Position numbers and translations under genes: made by a program. A DNA stretch of 64,000 nucleotides from Pseudomonas sp. MUP55 (GTDB lineage Bacteria; Pseudomonadota; Gammaproteobacteria; Pseudomonadales; Pseudomonadaceae), in NCBI RefSeq assembly GCF_034043515.1, contig NZ_CP138214.1:3906001-3970000 (forward strand), written 5' to 3'. The notes beneath the pieces are model-generated. The model worked only from the letters and a program-made list of their open reading frames with translations. It made no database searches and was not told the DNA's origin. How positions within the stretch are numbered: the first letter of the stretch is position 1; every line of letters begins with the position of its first letter. Shown here piece by piece: positions 9,182-19,059 of this stretch.

Positions 9182-12100
9182 TTACACGACGGCGGTCAAC
9201 CTCACTTCCATTTCGAGTGCAAAGCTCAACTCTTCCAGCGTTCGATAGCTTTTGCCGCTCAATTGCGGCCAACGATCAATAAAAAACAGCCCCTTGTCAT
9301 TAACTTGAATAGGCGTGGTAATAATTTCTCCGCTTTTGGAATGGTGGACCAGGTTCGCCTGGGCTCTTGAAGGCCGCTCGATATGGAAATTACCGACTGC
9401 CCTGAGCCGTGTACGGTCAGGCAGCGCCTTGGTTTCAGGAGAAGCGGTACCGGCAATGCCGACCTGTACCTTGAAATCACTGTGCAAGGCCATCGTGACA
9501 GGATGATTAATATCCGGATCAAGAATTTCCCAGCCACCCGGATGCAGGGAGCGCGCGCTGCTGGGGGCGACGTCACGAACCGTCAAGCTGACTGCATCCT
9601 GCAACTGAGCGATACCCGGGATGCCCTGGAATATATCGGAGTGGGCCGTGCCCACGAAAGCCACCCATTTATGAGGCCCCAACGCCGCCTGATCAGCCTT
9701 GATCACCTCGTTGGCAAAATAACTGAACAGGATTTCCCGAGAGTCCGTTCCCTCCATGCCCTTAACGTGATAACTGGCAGTGCAATCAAGTGCCCTGACC
9801 CGTATTGCGTACTTGTTCGCGGCCTTGACCACGTTGGTGTAAGTGGCATCTCCCCGGTAACCGGGCATTTGCCCCCCGTCCTGCGACCTCAGATAGCCCT
9901 TCAGGCTTTTCGGCATTTTCTTCGTACTGAAAAAGGCTTCCAGCTCTGCCTGATGCAGGTCAGTGAGCAGGTGTTCGATGTACAACGTCTTTACGCCCTC
10001 TGCCTTCAGGCGCTTCATATGTTTGATCAGGAACTGTTTGCTCGAGCGGTGAACATGGGCTTCGCCGATAACCAGCCCCGACTTCTGTGTGTAGAGTTTT
10101 TCAATGAACGCCTCTTCATTGGCCGCCGTGGCGAGCTCGGTGAAGTCGGCGCGCGCCGGTGGGGTGTACGCGACAAAAGCCTGTTTGGCGGTTTCTTCCA
10201 AGCGCTCACGGGTACGCACAAATGCCTCGAACGTCTTTTCGTTCCAGCTTCCGGGTGATGGGCCGTAGCTGGAATCCAGGCCCTTGTCCAACTTCAGCAT
10301 TTCTTCCAGATTGCTTTTATGAACTGCAGGCAGATCGAACGCATCGTAATGCGACACCGCACCCGTTACCTGTACCGGTCTTGAAGGGCCGACCGTGGGC
10401 AGCGTTTGTGCGGGCGGGGCCATTGTCAGCCTGTAGTCGCCACGCGACAGCGCGCCGGAAGAGGTATCGAACTGGACACCAACGGCCTGGCCCGGCGCAA
10501 CGTCATCCACACGCACGGCAATCACATTCTGCAGATCGGCCAGGCCTGGCAGCTCTTCAGCACTGCCTATGCGACTGTGATCAACCAGGGCGATCCAGCC
10601 TTCGTCGGAATCACGTGTCGCAAGCGCTTTGTGGGAGTAGAAGTTTCTGAGTTTGCCGCTGCGCGGGATAAACCGTTCTCCGCTATTGAGCTCCAGGACG
10701 TGCTCCATATGATAGGAGCTCGACGCATCCACGCCGTCGATGGCGACCTTGTGCTTACGCGCTTCCAGCATCAGTTTGCGGTAGGTAAACGGGGTGTCCT
10801 TGCCCCAACCCAGGGCACTGTCGACCCGCGTCAGGTGGTCTTTGACGCGTCTCAAGGCGTGCGCGACATTGCCTTTGGCTTCCCCGTTGATCACTTTGAG
10901 TTTGCTGCGAAACACATCGGCCGGCAGGTTTTCGATGTACACACGCTTGAGCCCTTGCTTGGCCAATGCTTGCATATTTTCGATCAGTAATTGCTTGCTG
11001 GCGACGCCAGTGTTGGCGGCCCCGATAATCAGGCCTTTTTTGAGCGGGAACAGGGTGGCTAGCACGGTGGCGGGGCTGGAGTCCTGCGCCAGTACCGGCA
11101 AGCCTTCGCGACTCGGGCGCGCTGGCGGTGACGTGTAGAACGCCTCGGCATCCTGGGTCAGCTGTTTCACCTGAATGGAATAGCTGTCGCGCAGCGGCTT
11201 CGAGTCGATATAGGCCCCTTCAAAGGTGGGCCCCGCAAGGACGTCGTCCGGATTGTTGCGAAGTCTCTGCACAATTTCAGGGTCCAGTACGGCTCTGAAC
11301 TCTGCGCCTTGCGCAGGTGAAATTTCGTAGGGGGCCAGCGACTGCTCAACCTCCTGCGGGAGTAGCTGATACTTCTTGCGCCCCCCTCCCACAACGCCAG
11401 AACGTACCCAGTGGCCTTTGGCATTCTGGTTGACCAGACGTGAGGTCGAACGCATTTGCCCGGTGCCAGCATCAAAGCTGTACATCAAATAACGCCCCAG
11501 GGCATCCGGCGTGTTTTTTATCCAGAAACTCTTGGCGCCGAAGAGCACAGGTTTCATATCGGCGGGAATCCGTGGGTCAAGCTGTTTGAGCAGCGTGGCC
11601 TGCTTTTGCGCCTTGATGGCCGGCCTGATGGATATGGCATTGAACGGGCCTTTAAAGGCTGGGCGGAAGTCGAACAGCGCGGCGCCCCCCAAGTTGCCCA
11701 GGTAGCCGATCAAGTGTTGCAGGGCGGCGTCCTTGTCGCCCTGCTCAAACGCGCTGATGGCGAGCATCGCATCCTTGAACGCCAGCAGGCCGCCCAGGCT
11801 CAGGCTCAATATCGGAAAGGGGATGGTGGCGACGGCCGTGACCAGTTCCACGCAGGTCCAGAGAATGCCCATGATCATTTGAGTGCGGTTAACCGTGGTG
11901 GCAGCCACGTCATCCATTTTGCGCTGCAACACCATGTTGTAGAACTCATGACGCAGGTCGATCAGGGGTTCGGCGCGCTCTATCGGGTCATGGCGCGCAG
12001 GACTTGGCGTCGTGGGGTCTATCGTCTCCGGCAGCCCTTTGCGCGCGGTTTCCAGGAAGCTCGCGACGCGAACCTGGCCGTTGACCGCCACGCGGTCATG

Positions 12101-14905
12101 CAGATAACCCGACACGCCATCGACTTTTTTCAGCCAATAATTGAACAGCTTCGCCTCACGCACCTCGATACCGTCCGGGGCGTTAGGGGTGTACAGCAGA
12201 ACCGGGTAATCGGAATGACTGAACAGGTAAACGCCCATGACCCATTCGCCGTCAATCACCAGTCGATGAATCTTATAGTCATTGCGCGCCGCCGCCGTGG
12301 TATCACCAAGACTGTCGATAGCGCGTTCCAGCCAGGCCAGGTCGATGCGGGCGATGTGGCCGCGCAGGCAGCAGTCCAGCGCCGCATATTTCATCTGCAG
12401 TTGGTTAATCGCCAGCGTGGCGTTGCGCCGTTCGGTATAGCCGGGGCTGGTCGCGCTTTGCAGCTGAGCGCGCACTTGGTCGGTGTAGCGCTGGCCAATC
12501 CATATGCCGGTGACCGAGCGAGCAACATTCTGCGGGGTCAGGCGGCTCAGGTCGACGCCGTCCGGCCCGCTGAAGGTGGCCGAGGTGGAAAACTTCGGGT
12601 CGATGAACCCGACGTTATCCTCGTAGCCGTCCCTGTACAACCGGGTGTAAGACAGTGGACGCGACACTCTGCCCAGCAGCGGCCAAGGGGCTGAAACATA
12701 CACGGTGTCCGGGTCCACGTCGTTCTGGCGACGGCCCAGCAGTGCGTTGAGACTGAGTTTGGCTTGTTTGTGCAGATAATCGTTGAAGGTGATGAAGTTG
12801 GCTTCGGAATCAGGCCTGGCGTTATAGGTGCGCAAGGCACCTGCGGCGTCCTCGGCCAGGCTGGTCAACCGGGTCCTGTCGGCGGCGGAGGCAGAGCGAT
12901 ACCACAGTGGGGTGCTGTGTTCGTAGTCATCCGTTGCCGCGTTTTGCGAATGAACGACCATGGCGTCCAGGCAAATGGTATGGGTGCACACAGGCCCGAA
13001 CGTCACCTCCTCATGCTCCTTCGTGTCTGGCCTGAAACCCAGCCCGGCGAGGAAGGTGCCCATCTTCGGGCGAAAACGCAGGGGGCACTGCTCCAGCAGG
13101 TAGTCGCTCATGGTCCGGCCGTCGTACCGGGTCTTGTCATCGGCCCAGGCGATGATATGCGCCTGGCAGTCGCGCTCAGTGGCGAAGGCGATGAACTGCT
13201 GCTCACGAGGCGAACCGGGAGCACATAACAGCAGACGTCGGGTTTGACCATTGCCATCTTCCTGGCGCAGCAGCCACAGGTCTTTGAGTTGCGCGCCATG
13301 CAGCAGCACGGTCTGCGCGCACAGCTGTGGGTTCGTGCCGGCTCGCAGGTTTTCGAACAACTGGTAATCGGCCTGGCTCAAGTCGCCGCGCAACTTCGCG
13401 ATATAGGCCAGCAACACCAGGCGTTGATCGAACAGGTCACGGGCTGCCTGCCTGACTTCAGGTCTGACGTGCATGTCCTTTTGCAGCGCGGCAAAGTCCA
13501 GACGCGGTTTCAGCTCAGGCTCGCGGAGCATGTCGAGCAGGCTCTGCGCATCCAGATCGGCCTGCTCGCCTTGCAGTGCAGCCTCCGCATACGTGAGGGT
13601 GGTGTTGGTCAGAAAGTCCGAGTCGGGCAGTTCGTCATGGGTATGCAGACCCGAATAACACAACTGCACCAGGCTGCGCTGCTGCTCGTAGGTGCCGACG
13701 TTGGCGACTTTACGCTGGGTGGTAAGGAGCAACTGCTGGGGGTCCAGGTCATGCATCTCCAGCACTTCGTCCAGGTACTCGGTCAACTGAAAACGCGCCA
13801 GCGCCTGGGGTGAAGCACCAGGGCCGAGTAGGTCGACAAAGGCGTTGCGGGCCTGATTGTAAGCGCGCATGCACCGACCCAGGTTTTCCTGGGCCGCCGC
13901 GTCTGCGCTGCGATACCAGTCCGGCAGGCTGACATAGACGCTGCGTTCCAGCAGCCGTTGCTGCCGGAACGCCAGGCGCAAGGACAGGTCCGGAAGCGCG
14001 GCTTTTACGGCCTCCTCCAGCGCGGACATCAGTAACGCGGCATCGTGCGCCGGGTTGTCGGCCAGGCTCAAGGCCAGGTCGATGTCCTGGCGACGCTTAT
14101 CGAGCATCGCATCGTAGGTATGCTCAAAGAGTGGCTCGCCTTCAATCGGTTGCAATTGCAGGGGCCAGATACCCGCTGCGTCCAGCGCCTGGTAAGCCCT
14201 CGGCAAGTGGCGGCAGATCTCCTCGCGACCCGCCGGCATGTGCATAAACGCCTTGAGACTTCGGTCGAGCTCCGCCAGAGAGTCGAAGGGTTCCAGGCCT
14301 CGGTTCGGCGTGAACAACAGCACCTGGCCAAGGTCCTGCCCTGACGTCAGGTTATCCACCACCGGGCTGGATTTTCGGGTGAGGACGAAGGCACCGGCAA
14401 ACTCCACGGTTGCGTCCTGATAACTGAAGTTGAGCGAATACATGCCCGGCCGCAAGGACGGGCCTCGGCCACAGTCTTCGATCATGCGCTGTTCGGCGGG
14501 CGACATCAGGTAATCACGCACATCCAGGGCAGTCTGCTGCTCCACTGCGCCAAGGCCGGCTGTCTGGGCGAAATAGCTGCGGCGGCCCAGCCCCTCGACC
14601 GTGCTGCTTTCGTCGAGTTTTTGCAGGTCGTTATTGAGGTTGGCTCTGAGCCTGACAAGCAGCGCCTTGCCGGTCTCGTGGGTGAGGTCTGCGTCAGTCA
14701 ACGCCTGGAACAGGCTGCGCGACTGGCTCAGGAGCTGTTCATTGGCGGCGATCAGGGTGGTGTTGAGTTTTTCCAGCGCCAGCAGCTCTGCGGGCAGTTT
14801 TACGGGAAGTCGAGTTTGGCTGCGCAGGTCAGGATCGATTTCAAGCACATGCGTGCGCAGTTCCTGAAACGACGGCCGGGGTACGGGATTATTTGACGCG
14901 CTCAT
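9182..14905 (-). CDS. Giant dermonecrotic/MCF-like toxin with tandem ChaN/TIKI-like domains
   Basis: The product is about 1907 aa. The start at 14905 (MSASNNPVPRP) has GAGGA nine bases upstream, and two earlier ATGs lack a site. The N-terminal 1000 residues hold two related blocks of the 'dermonecrotic toxin' type: block one has LLFTPNRGLEPF and DWYRSADAAAQ, and block two has LWYRSASAADR and VLLYTPNAPDGIEVREA. A hydrophobic stretch at about residues 1005-1085 could insert into membranes. Two ChaN/TIKI-like domains follow (about 1285-1470 and 1605-1775), the second with GEAHVHRSSKQFLI and FVGTAHSD. I infer a host-targeted toxin by family resemblance to MCF and the C2 region of Pasteurella toxin. 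No signal peptide, Rhs core or immunity gene is visible. Ninety bp separate it from the chemoreceptor gene upstream. The delivery route is unknown. Confidence 0.8.
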   Translation of the reverse strand: MSASNNPVPRPSFQELRTHVLEIDPDLRSQTRLPVKLPAELLALEKLNTTLIAANEQLLSQSRSLFQALTDADLTHETGKALLVRLRANLNNDLQKLDESSTVEGLGRRSYFAQTAGLGAVEQQTALDVRDYLMSPAEQRMIEDCGRGPSLRPGMYSLNFSYQDATVEFAGAFVLTRKSSPVVDNLTSGQDLGQVLLFTPNRGLEPFDSLAELDRSLKAFMHMPAGREEICRHLPRAYQALDAAGIWPLQLQPIEGEPLFEHTYDAMLDKRRQDIDLALSLADNPAHDAALLMSALEEAVKAALPDLSLRLAFRQQRLLERSVYVSLPDWYRSADAAAQENLGRCMRAYNQARNAFVDLLGPGASPQALARFQLTEYLDEVLEMHDLDPQQLLLTTQRKVANVGTYEQQRSLVQLCYSGLHTHDELPDSDFLTNTTLTYAEAALQGEQADLDAQSLLDMLREPELKPRLDFAALQKDMHVRPEVRQAARDLFDQRLVLLAYIAKLRGDLSQADYQLFENLRAGTNPQLCAQTVLLHGAQLKDLWLLRQEDGNGQTRRLLLCAPGSPREQQFIAFATERDCQAHIIAWADDKTRYDGRTMSDYLLEQCPLRFRPKMGTFLAGLGFRPDTKEHEEVTFGPVCTHTICLDAMVVHSQNAATDDYEHSTPLWYRSASAADRTRLTSLAEDAAGALRTYNARPDSEANFITFNDYLHKQAKLSLNALLGRRQNDVDPDTVYVSAPWPLLGRVSRPLSYTRLYRDGYEDNVGFIDPKFSTSATFSGPDGVDLSRLTPQNVARSVTGIWIGQRYTDQVRAQLQSATSPGYTERRNATLAINQLQMKYAALDCCLRGHIARIDLAWLERAIDSLGDTTAAARNDYKIHRLVIDGEWVMGVYLFSHSDYPVLLYTPNAPDGIEVREAKLFNYWLKKVDGVSGYLHDRVAVNGQVRVASFLETARKGLPETIDPTTPSPARHDPIERAEPLIDLRHEFYNMVLQRKMDDVAATTVNRTQMIMGILWTCVELVTAVATIPFPILSLSLGGLLAFKDAMLAISAFEQGDKDAALQHLIGYLGNLGGAALFDFRPAFKGPFNAISIRPAIKAQKQATLLKQLDPRIPADMKPVLFGAKSFWIKNTPDALGRYLMYSFDAGTGQMRSTSRLVNQNAKGHWVRSGVVGGGRKKYQLLPQEVEQSLAPYEISPAQGAEFRAVLDPEIVQRLRNNPDDVLAGPTFEGAYIDSKPLRDSYSIQVKQLTQDAEAFYTSPPARPSREGLPVLAQDSSPATVLATLFPLKKGLIIGAANTGVASKQLLIENMQALAKQGLKRVYIENLPADVFRSKLKVINGEAKGNVAHALRRVKDHLTRVDSALGWGKDTPFTYRKLMLEARKHKVAIDGVDASSSYHMEHVLELNSGERFIPRSGKLRNFYSHKALATRDSDEGWIALVDHSRIGSAEELPGLADLQNVIAVRVDDVAPGQAVGVQFDTSSGALSRGDYRLTMAPPAQTLPTVGPSRPVQVTGAVSHYDAFDLPAVHKSNLEEMLKLDKGLDSSYGPSPGSWNEKTFEAFVRTRERLEETAKQAFVAYTPPARADFTELATAANEEAFIEKLYTQKSGLVIGEAHVHRSSKQFLIKHMKRLKAEGVKTLYIEHLLTDLHQAELEAFFSTKKMPKSLKGYLRSQDGGQMPGYRGDATYTNVVKAANKYAIRVRALDCTASYHVKGMEGTDSREILFSYFANEVIKADQAALGPHKWVAFVGTAHSDIFQGIPGIAQLQDAVSLTVRDVAPSSARSLHPGGWEILDPDINHPVTMALHSDFKVQVGIAGTASPETKALPDRTRLRAVGNFHIERPSRAQANLVHHSKSGEIITTPIQVNDKGLFFIDRWPQLSGKSYRTLEELSFALEMEVRLTAVV

Positions 14906-14995
14906 GGGCACTGTCCTCATGCTGATGGGATGAACCCTCAGCATGAAGCGCGGCCCGTGCGTGGCAGCGGTAGATATTCACGGGGTGGCTCGGCC

Positions 14996-17053
14996 TCAGC
15001 CCAAGCGAAACCGCGCCGTATTGTCACTCAGCGCCTTGCTGCCTTTACTCAAGGTATCAGCCGCCTGGTTGACCGCCCGCGCGCCTTCCAGCAAGCGCCC
15101 TGCCGCCTGGTCCACTTGCTGGATATTGCCGCTGACCTCATCGGCGGTCGCGGCTTGCTCCTCCACCGCCGCCGCAATGTGCGCCAGGGTGTCGGTGACG
15201 TTTTGCACCGCGCCGGCGATCTCGCCCAGGCGTGTGCCCAGGCCGGTGACGGACTCGGCGTCGGTCAACGCCTGGTCGCAGGATGCGCCCATCAGCGTGA
15301 CGGCCTGGCTGACCGTCGCGCGCAGGCTGTCTACCGTGCTGGCGATTTGCGCGGTAGAGGCCTGAGTGCGTTGCGACAGGCTGCGCACTTCATCGGCCAC
15401 CACGGCAAAACCCCGACCCTGTTCGCCAGCACGGGCGGCCTCGATGGCGGCATTGAGCGCCAGCAGATTGGTTTGTTCGGCGATGCCACGAATGGTGTCG
15501 ACCACCGATTGAATCTGCTGGCCCTGCTGGCTGACCTGTTCCAGGGCATTGGCGGTGTCGGTCAGGCGCTGGTTGAGTTGCTGGATGCTCGCCGTGGTGC
15601 GCTGGCTGTCGCGGCTGCTGTCCTCGGCGATACGCCGTGTGTGCTGCGCGCTGCCCGAGGCCTGTTCGCAGCTTTTGGCGACGCCCATCGACGTGGCGGC
15701 CAATTGGGTGGCAGCGGCGGCGATCTGGCTGATCTGGTGCTGCTGGTCTTCAACTTCGGTGAGGGTGCTGCCCGACTGTGCGTTGAGGGTGAGCACGGTG
15801 GCGCTCAGTTGCTGGGTTTCGTGATTGACCCCGAGCAGGCTGGCGCGCAATTGCACCACGGCAACGTTGAGCGCCGTGCTGATGGCGGCCAGCTCGTCGC
15901 GCCCCTCCACCGCCACTTCGACGCGCAGGTTGCCGTCGCGCAATGACTCGGCAAGCGTGGTGATGCCACTGGCGCTGCGGCGGATCGACGCTTGCAGGCA
16001 GATGAACAGGTACAGCGCGGCCAGCGCCAGCAGGCTGAACGTCGCCGCCACCGGGACGAAGTGTTGCAACGATCGTTCACGGTAGTAACTCAGGCGTGCG
16101 TCGAGCGAATGCAGCGACTGGCTGCGCAATGCGCCCAGTGCGGCGAGCATCGCATCGACGCTCTGGTCGAAGGCCGCGGCGTCGAGCTTGATGGTGCCGC
16201 CGAATACGCCGTCGTCCAAGGCCTTCAGCTCGCTGTCCAGGCGTTGCAGACTGGTTTCGTATTGCACCATCCAGGGTTCCAGGCCGGGATATTGCCTGGC
16301 TTTGAGCGCACCGGCTGCCTTGACCAACTGGTCCCGCGCATCACCGATGCGGCCGCGCAGATCGCGCATCTGCAAGCGGCTTTGCAGGGTGAACTGGCCC
16401 GAGGCAATCGAGGATTGGCCGACGCTGGCCGTGCGCCCGATACGCTCGATCAGGTCCGGTGTGTGCTGGGTGGAAATCTGCATCAGCAGGTAGGTTTCCA
16501 GCCATGGGTCGAGGATCAGGCCGGCGTCCAGGGTGATCTGCTCCCGCAACGATTGCATCGCGGTCAGGGCGGCGGTGAAGCGGTCGTAGCCATCCGGCCA
16601 CCAGCCGACGGTGCGCAGGGCCTGGGTGTCCATGCCCTTGACCGCGGCCTGCAACGTGTCGAAGCGCGCCAGGGTGTCGGCGCTGGCGTTATGGGTTTTG
16701 AGCGTGTCGCCCAGGTTTTGCAGGCCTTGTTGAATCAGTGGGCTGCCCGCATCCACCTTGTCCATCGCGGCCTGGGCGGCAGGGGTTGGGGTGTGCAGGA
16801 TGTCCACGGCTTTCCAGCGGGCGGCCAGGTTGCGTTGGGCGCCCAGTTGCGCATCGAGCGGGTCCAGCGCCAGCAGTTGGTACACGCCGGACTGTTCGCT
16901 GGAAATGACCGCGAGTTTGTCGTGGTAATCCTGGCCAATCATCCACAGGCTCCCAGCCAGCGGCAGCATGAACAGGCAGAACAGCACCTGGAACTTGCGC
17001 GCGAAACCGAACCGTCCAAGCAGGCGGATACCCGGTGATAAAAGTCTTTGCAT
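14996..17053 (-). CDS. Methyl-accepting chemotaxis protein
   Basis: The 685-aa chemoreceptor has a first membrane helix at about residues 22-42 and a large periplasmic helical sensor (about 45-340) of the kind rich in paired helices. A second helix follows at about 343-365, then a HAMP domain (about 366-420) and a long cytoplasmic signalling coiled coil. The hairpin tip contains [18 protein letters not shown] and [18 protein letters not shown], which bind CheA and CheW. No C-terminal CheR-binding pentapeptide is present (it ends DNTARFRLG). GGGGAG lies upstream of the ATG. The ligand cannot be inferred. The toxin gene follows on the same strand after 90 bp. Confidence 0.93.
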   Translation of the reverse strand: MQRLLSPGIRLLGRFGFARKFQVLFCLFMLPLAGSLWMIGQDYHDKLAVISSEQSGVYQLLALDPLDAQLGAQRNLAARWKAVDILHTPTPAAQAAMDKVDAGSPLIQQGLQNLGDTLKTHNASADTLARFDTLQAAVKGMDTQALRTVGWWPDGYDRFTAALTAMQSLREQITLDAGLILDPWLETYLLMQISTQHTPDLIERIGRTASVGQSSIASGQFTLQSRLQMRDLRGRIGDARDQLVKAAGALKARQYPGLEPWMVQYETSLQRLDSELKALDDGVFGGTIKLDAAAFDQSVDAMLAALGALRSQSLHSLDARLSYYRERSLQHFVPVAATFSLLALAALYLFICLQASIRRSASGITTLAESLRDGNLRVEVAVEGRDELAAISTALNVAVVQLRASLLGVNHETQQLSATVLTLNAQSGSTLTEVEDQQHQISQIAAAATQLAATSMGVAKSCEQASGSAQHTRRIAEDSSRDSQRTTASIQQLNQRLTDTANALEQVSQQGQQIQSVVDTIRGIAEQTNLLALNAAIEAARAGEQGRGFAVVADEVRSLSQRTQASTAQIASTVDSLRATVSQAVTLMGASCDQALTDAESVTGLGTRLGEIAGAVQNVTDTLAHIAAAVEEQAATADEVSGNIQQVDQAAGRLLEGARAVNQAADTLSKGSKALSDNTARFRLG

Positions 17054-17303
17054 GCCCTGCAGCTCCCCTGAACGAACCCATACTTCACAGCCTGGAAATG
17101 ACTAACGGCAAAATGCCATGTCATTGATTAGTCTGGCTCTAGCAAGATATGGGCCGTGCGCTGCAAGCGCGGCGACACGCGCTACCGCGCCCCGAAACTG
17201 GCCAGAAGTGCGCAAAAATGGGGCAAAAGCACTCAGTGTCGGGCACGTCCTGTAACCGCCGGGGACACCACGCCTGGGAGGCGGATGCAGGACATATCGG
17301 TTT

Positions 17304-17999
17304 TCAGGCCAGCGCGTGATTGATCCATTGGATGTGCCGGGCAATCTCTCGCAGCTTTTCTTCCGGCACCGACTGCCTGGCTTTCTGGAAACTGGCCAGG
17401 GTCTTGTGCTTCTTGCGCAGCAGGCGTTGCCACTTCGCCACGAACACCGGGCTGCGCATTTGCAGGTGCAGCGGCCCGAAGTAGAGTTGTTCCTCGGTAT
17501 AGGTCACCGGCCCGGTACGCTCGGCGACAATGATTTCGTAGTAGAAGCGGTTCTCGTGCAGCAGCTCTTCATGCAGGATTCGGTAGCCGTTATTCATCAA
17601 CCATTGGCGCAGCGGTTGCTCGCCGCCATTGGGCTGCAGGATCAAGCGTTCCTGGCCGTTCAATTGCGCCTTGCCGCTGTCGAGAATGTCGCGAATCGTC
17701 TCGCCGCCCATGCCGCACAGGCTGATGGCGGTGATGGCGTCGCCCGGTTCGATGGCGGCCAGGCCATTGGCCCGGCGTACCTGAATGCGCTGCTCCAGGC
17801 CGTTGTCGCGCACGGTACGCTGCGCCGCATGAAACGGCGTGGCCGCGACCTCCCCCGCCACCGCCAGGGCAATCACGCCACGGCGCATCAGCGCCACGGG
17901 CAGGTAAGCATGATCCGAGCCGATATCGGCCAGGCGCGCGCCAGCCGGTACCAGGGCCGCCACGCGTTCCAGGCGCATGGACAAGGTGTGTTCGTTCAA
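17304..17999 (-). CDS. trmK: tRNA (adenine(22)-N1)-methyltransferase
   Basis: The 231-aa protein has the class I SAM-binding motif LADIGSDHAYLPVALM near residue 22 and the family-specific catalytic segment SLCGMGGETIRDIL. Both are diagnostic of the TrmK/COG2384 family, which methylates N1 of A22 in bacterial tRNAs. A helical C-terminal part (about 160-231) is rich in basic residues and would contact tRNA. It lies 16 bp downstream of the GntR-family regulator gene on the same strand and is probably co-transcribed with it, although the two functions look unrelated. Confidence 0.88.
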   Translation of the reverse strand: MNEHTLSMRLERVAALVPAGARLADIGSDHAYLPVALMRRGVIALAVAGEVAATPFHAAQRTVRDNGLEQRIQVRRANGLAAIEPGDAITAISLCGMGGETIRDILDSGKAQLNGQERLILQPNGGEQPLRQWLMNNGYRILHEELLHENRFYYEIIVAERTGPVTYTEEQLYFGPLHLQMRSPVFVAKWQRLLRKKHKTLASFQKARQSVPEEKLREIARHIQWINHALA

Positions 18000-18015
18000 C
18001 GGGGGTTCCTTTTTT

Positions 18016-18726
18016 TCATTCTCCGGAAAACCGGTCCCGGCTGTTGGTCAGGTGCAGCACCATCGCCGCTCGCGCCGCGTCCGGGTCCTGGCGTTTGATC
18101 GCGTTGAAGATCGCTTCATGCTCCAGGTTCGCCAGTTGCCCCAGCTTGGCAAAATCCGCCCCGCCGCGTTCGGCGCCCACGACGAGGGTGCGCGGGATCA
18201 TCGCAGTGCCCAAGTGCTGCATGATTTCGCTGAAAAACGTATTGCCGGTGGCCTCGGCGATCAGTTGGTGAAAGCGCTTGTCGTCTTCCACACAGCTGTC
18301 GTTGTTGGCGAGCGAAGCCTGGTAATCGTCCAGCGCCTGACGCATGTGGGCAAGTTGCACATCGTTACGGCGCAACGCGGCCAGCGCCACCGCTTGCACC
18401 TCCAGGCCCAGGCGCAGTTCGAGCATGTTGCGCACGCTGGCGACCGTGTCCACGTGCAGGCGCAGGCCTTGCTGAGGATGTTGCGCCAGCACGAAGGTGC
18501 CAATGCCGTGGCGCGTCTCCACCAGCCCGGAAGCTTGCAGCTTGGAGATGGCTTCGCGCACCACCGTACGGCTCACCCCATGCTCGAGCACGATGGTGGA
18601 TTCGGACGGCAATTTTTCGCCGGGCTTGAGCTGCCCGAGCAGGATGCGCTGGGTCAGTGCGTCGACCACGCCCTGGGCCAGGTTGGTGGAGCGTTTGCGC
18701 ACGGCGGGTGCGTTTTCAATGGGCAT
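18016..18726 (-). CDS. GntR-family regulator, FCD (FadR-like) type
   Basis: The 236-aa protein has an N-terminal winged helix (about residues 12-78), with GEKLPSESTIVLEHGVSR and VVREAISKLQASGLVETR in the expected order. An FCD ligand domain (about 100-225) keeps the acidic and His metal-site residues (DDKRFHQLIAEATGN and NLEHEAIFNAI). It is transcribed divergently from the glucarate transporter and dehydratase genes. By analogy with related GntR regulators of sugar-acid catabolism it probably represses them until a sugar acid binds. Candidate operators are at 18810-18820 and 18997-19007. The ligand is inferred only. Confidence 0.87.
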   Translation of the reverse strand: MPIENAPAVRKRSTNLAQGVVDALTQRILLGQLKPGEKLPSESTIVLEHGVSRTVVREAISKLQASGLVETRHGIGTFVLAQHPQQGLRLHVDTVASVRNMLELRLGLEVQAVALAALRRNDVQLAHMRQALDDYQASLANNDSCVEDDKRFHQLIAEATGNTFFSEIMQHLGTAMIPRTLVVGAERGGADFAKLGQLANLEHEAIFNAIKRQDPDAARAAMVLHLTNSRDRFSGE

Positions 18727-19059
18727 TGCTAGGGTCCGCGGGGTTGGGCTGGGGGGAGCTTAACACCCTGCTTATGGGTGGTGCCGAGTTGATTCATAAC
18801 GGCATCAACTTGTATGACAACCAACCTTGAGCCTAACCACACCGATTTCGCCTTTCCAGCTTTTTTCGAACCAGCACTACCTTGAAGACCTCCTTGAACC
18901 GCTGTAAACGCTGGTAAATAACCAAAATATCGGCTGACGCACGCGCTTAGAAGAACAAATACACGCGGCGCTGCATTGCAGTTTTCAAAATATCACTTGT
19001 ATGATGTCTGGCAACAAGACACACCAACCCGCATAAAAACAAATCAGGGGGAGTTTTGA
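18727..19059. promoter_or_regulatory. Divergent control region between the GntR regulator and the glucarate genes
   Basis: This 333-bp gap has no open frame of note. It holds the palindrome TTGTATGACAA (18810-18820) and a half-conserved copy TTGTATGATGT (18997-19007). The second copy covers a plausible -10 box TATGAT (19000-19005), which sits 18 bp after TTGCAG (18976-18981). The layout fits repression of the glucarate operon by the divergent GntR protein. The transporter start at 19060 follows GGGGGAG. Confidence 0.5.

Noticed and set aside
11456..12694. 412-codon plus-strand frame opposite the giant toxin
   Set aside because: It is an antisense shadow with biased composition. The toxin frame is continuous and has recognisable domains.
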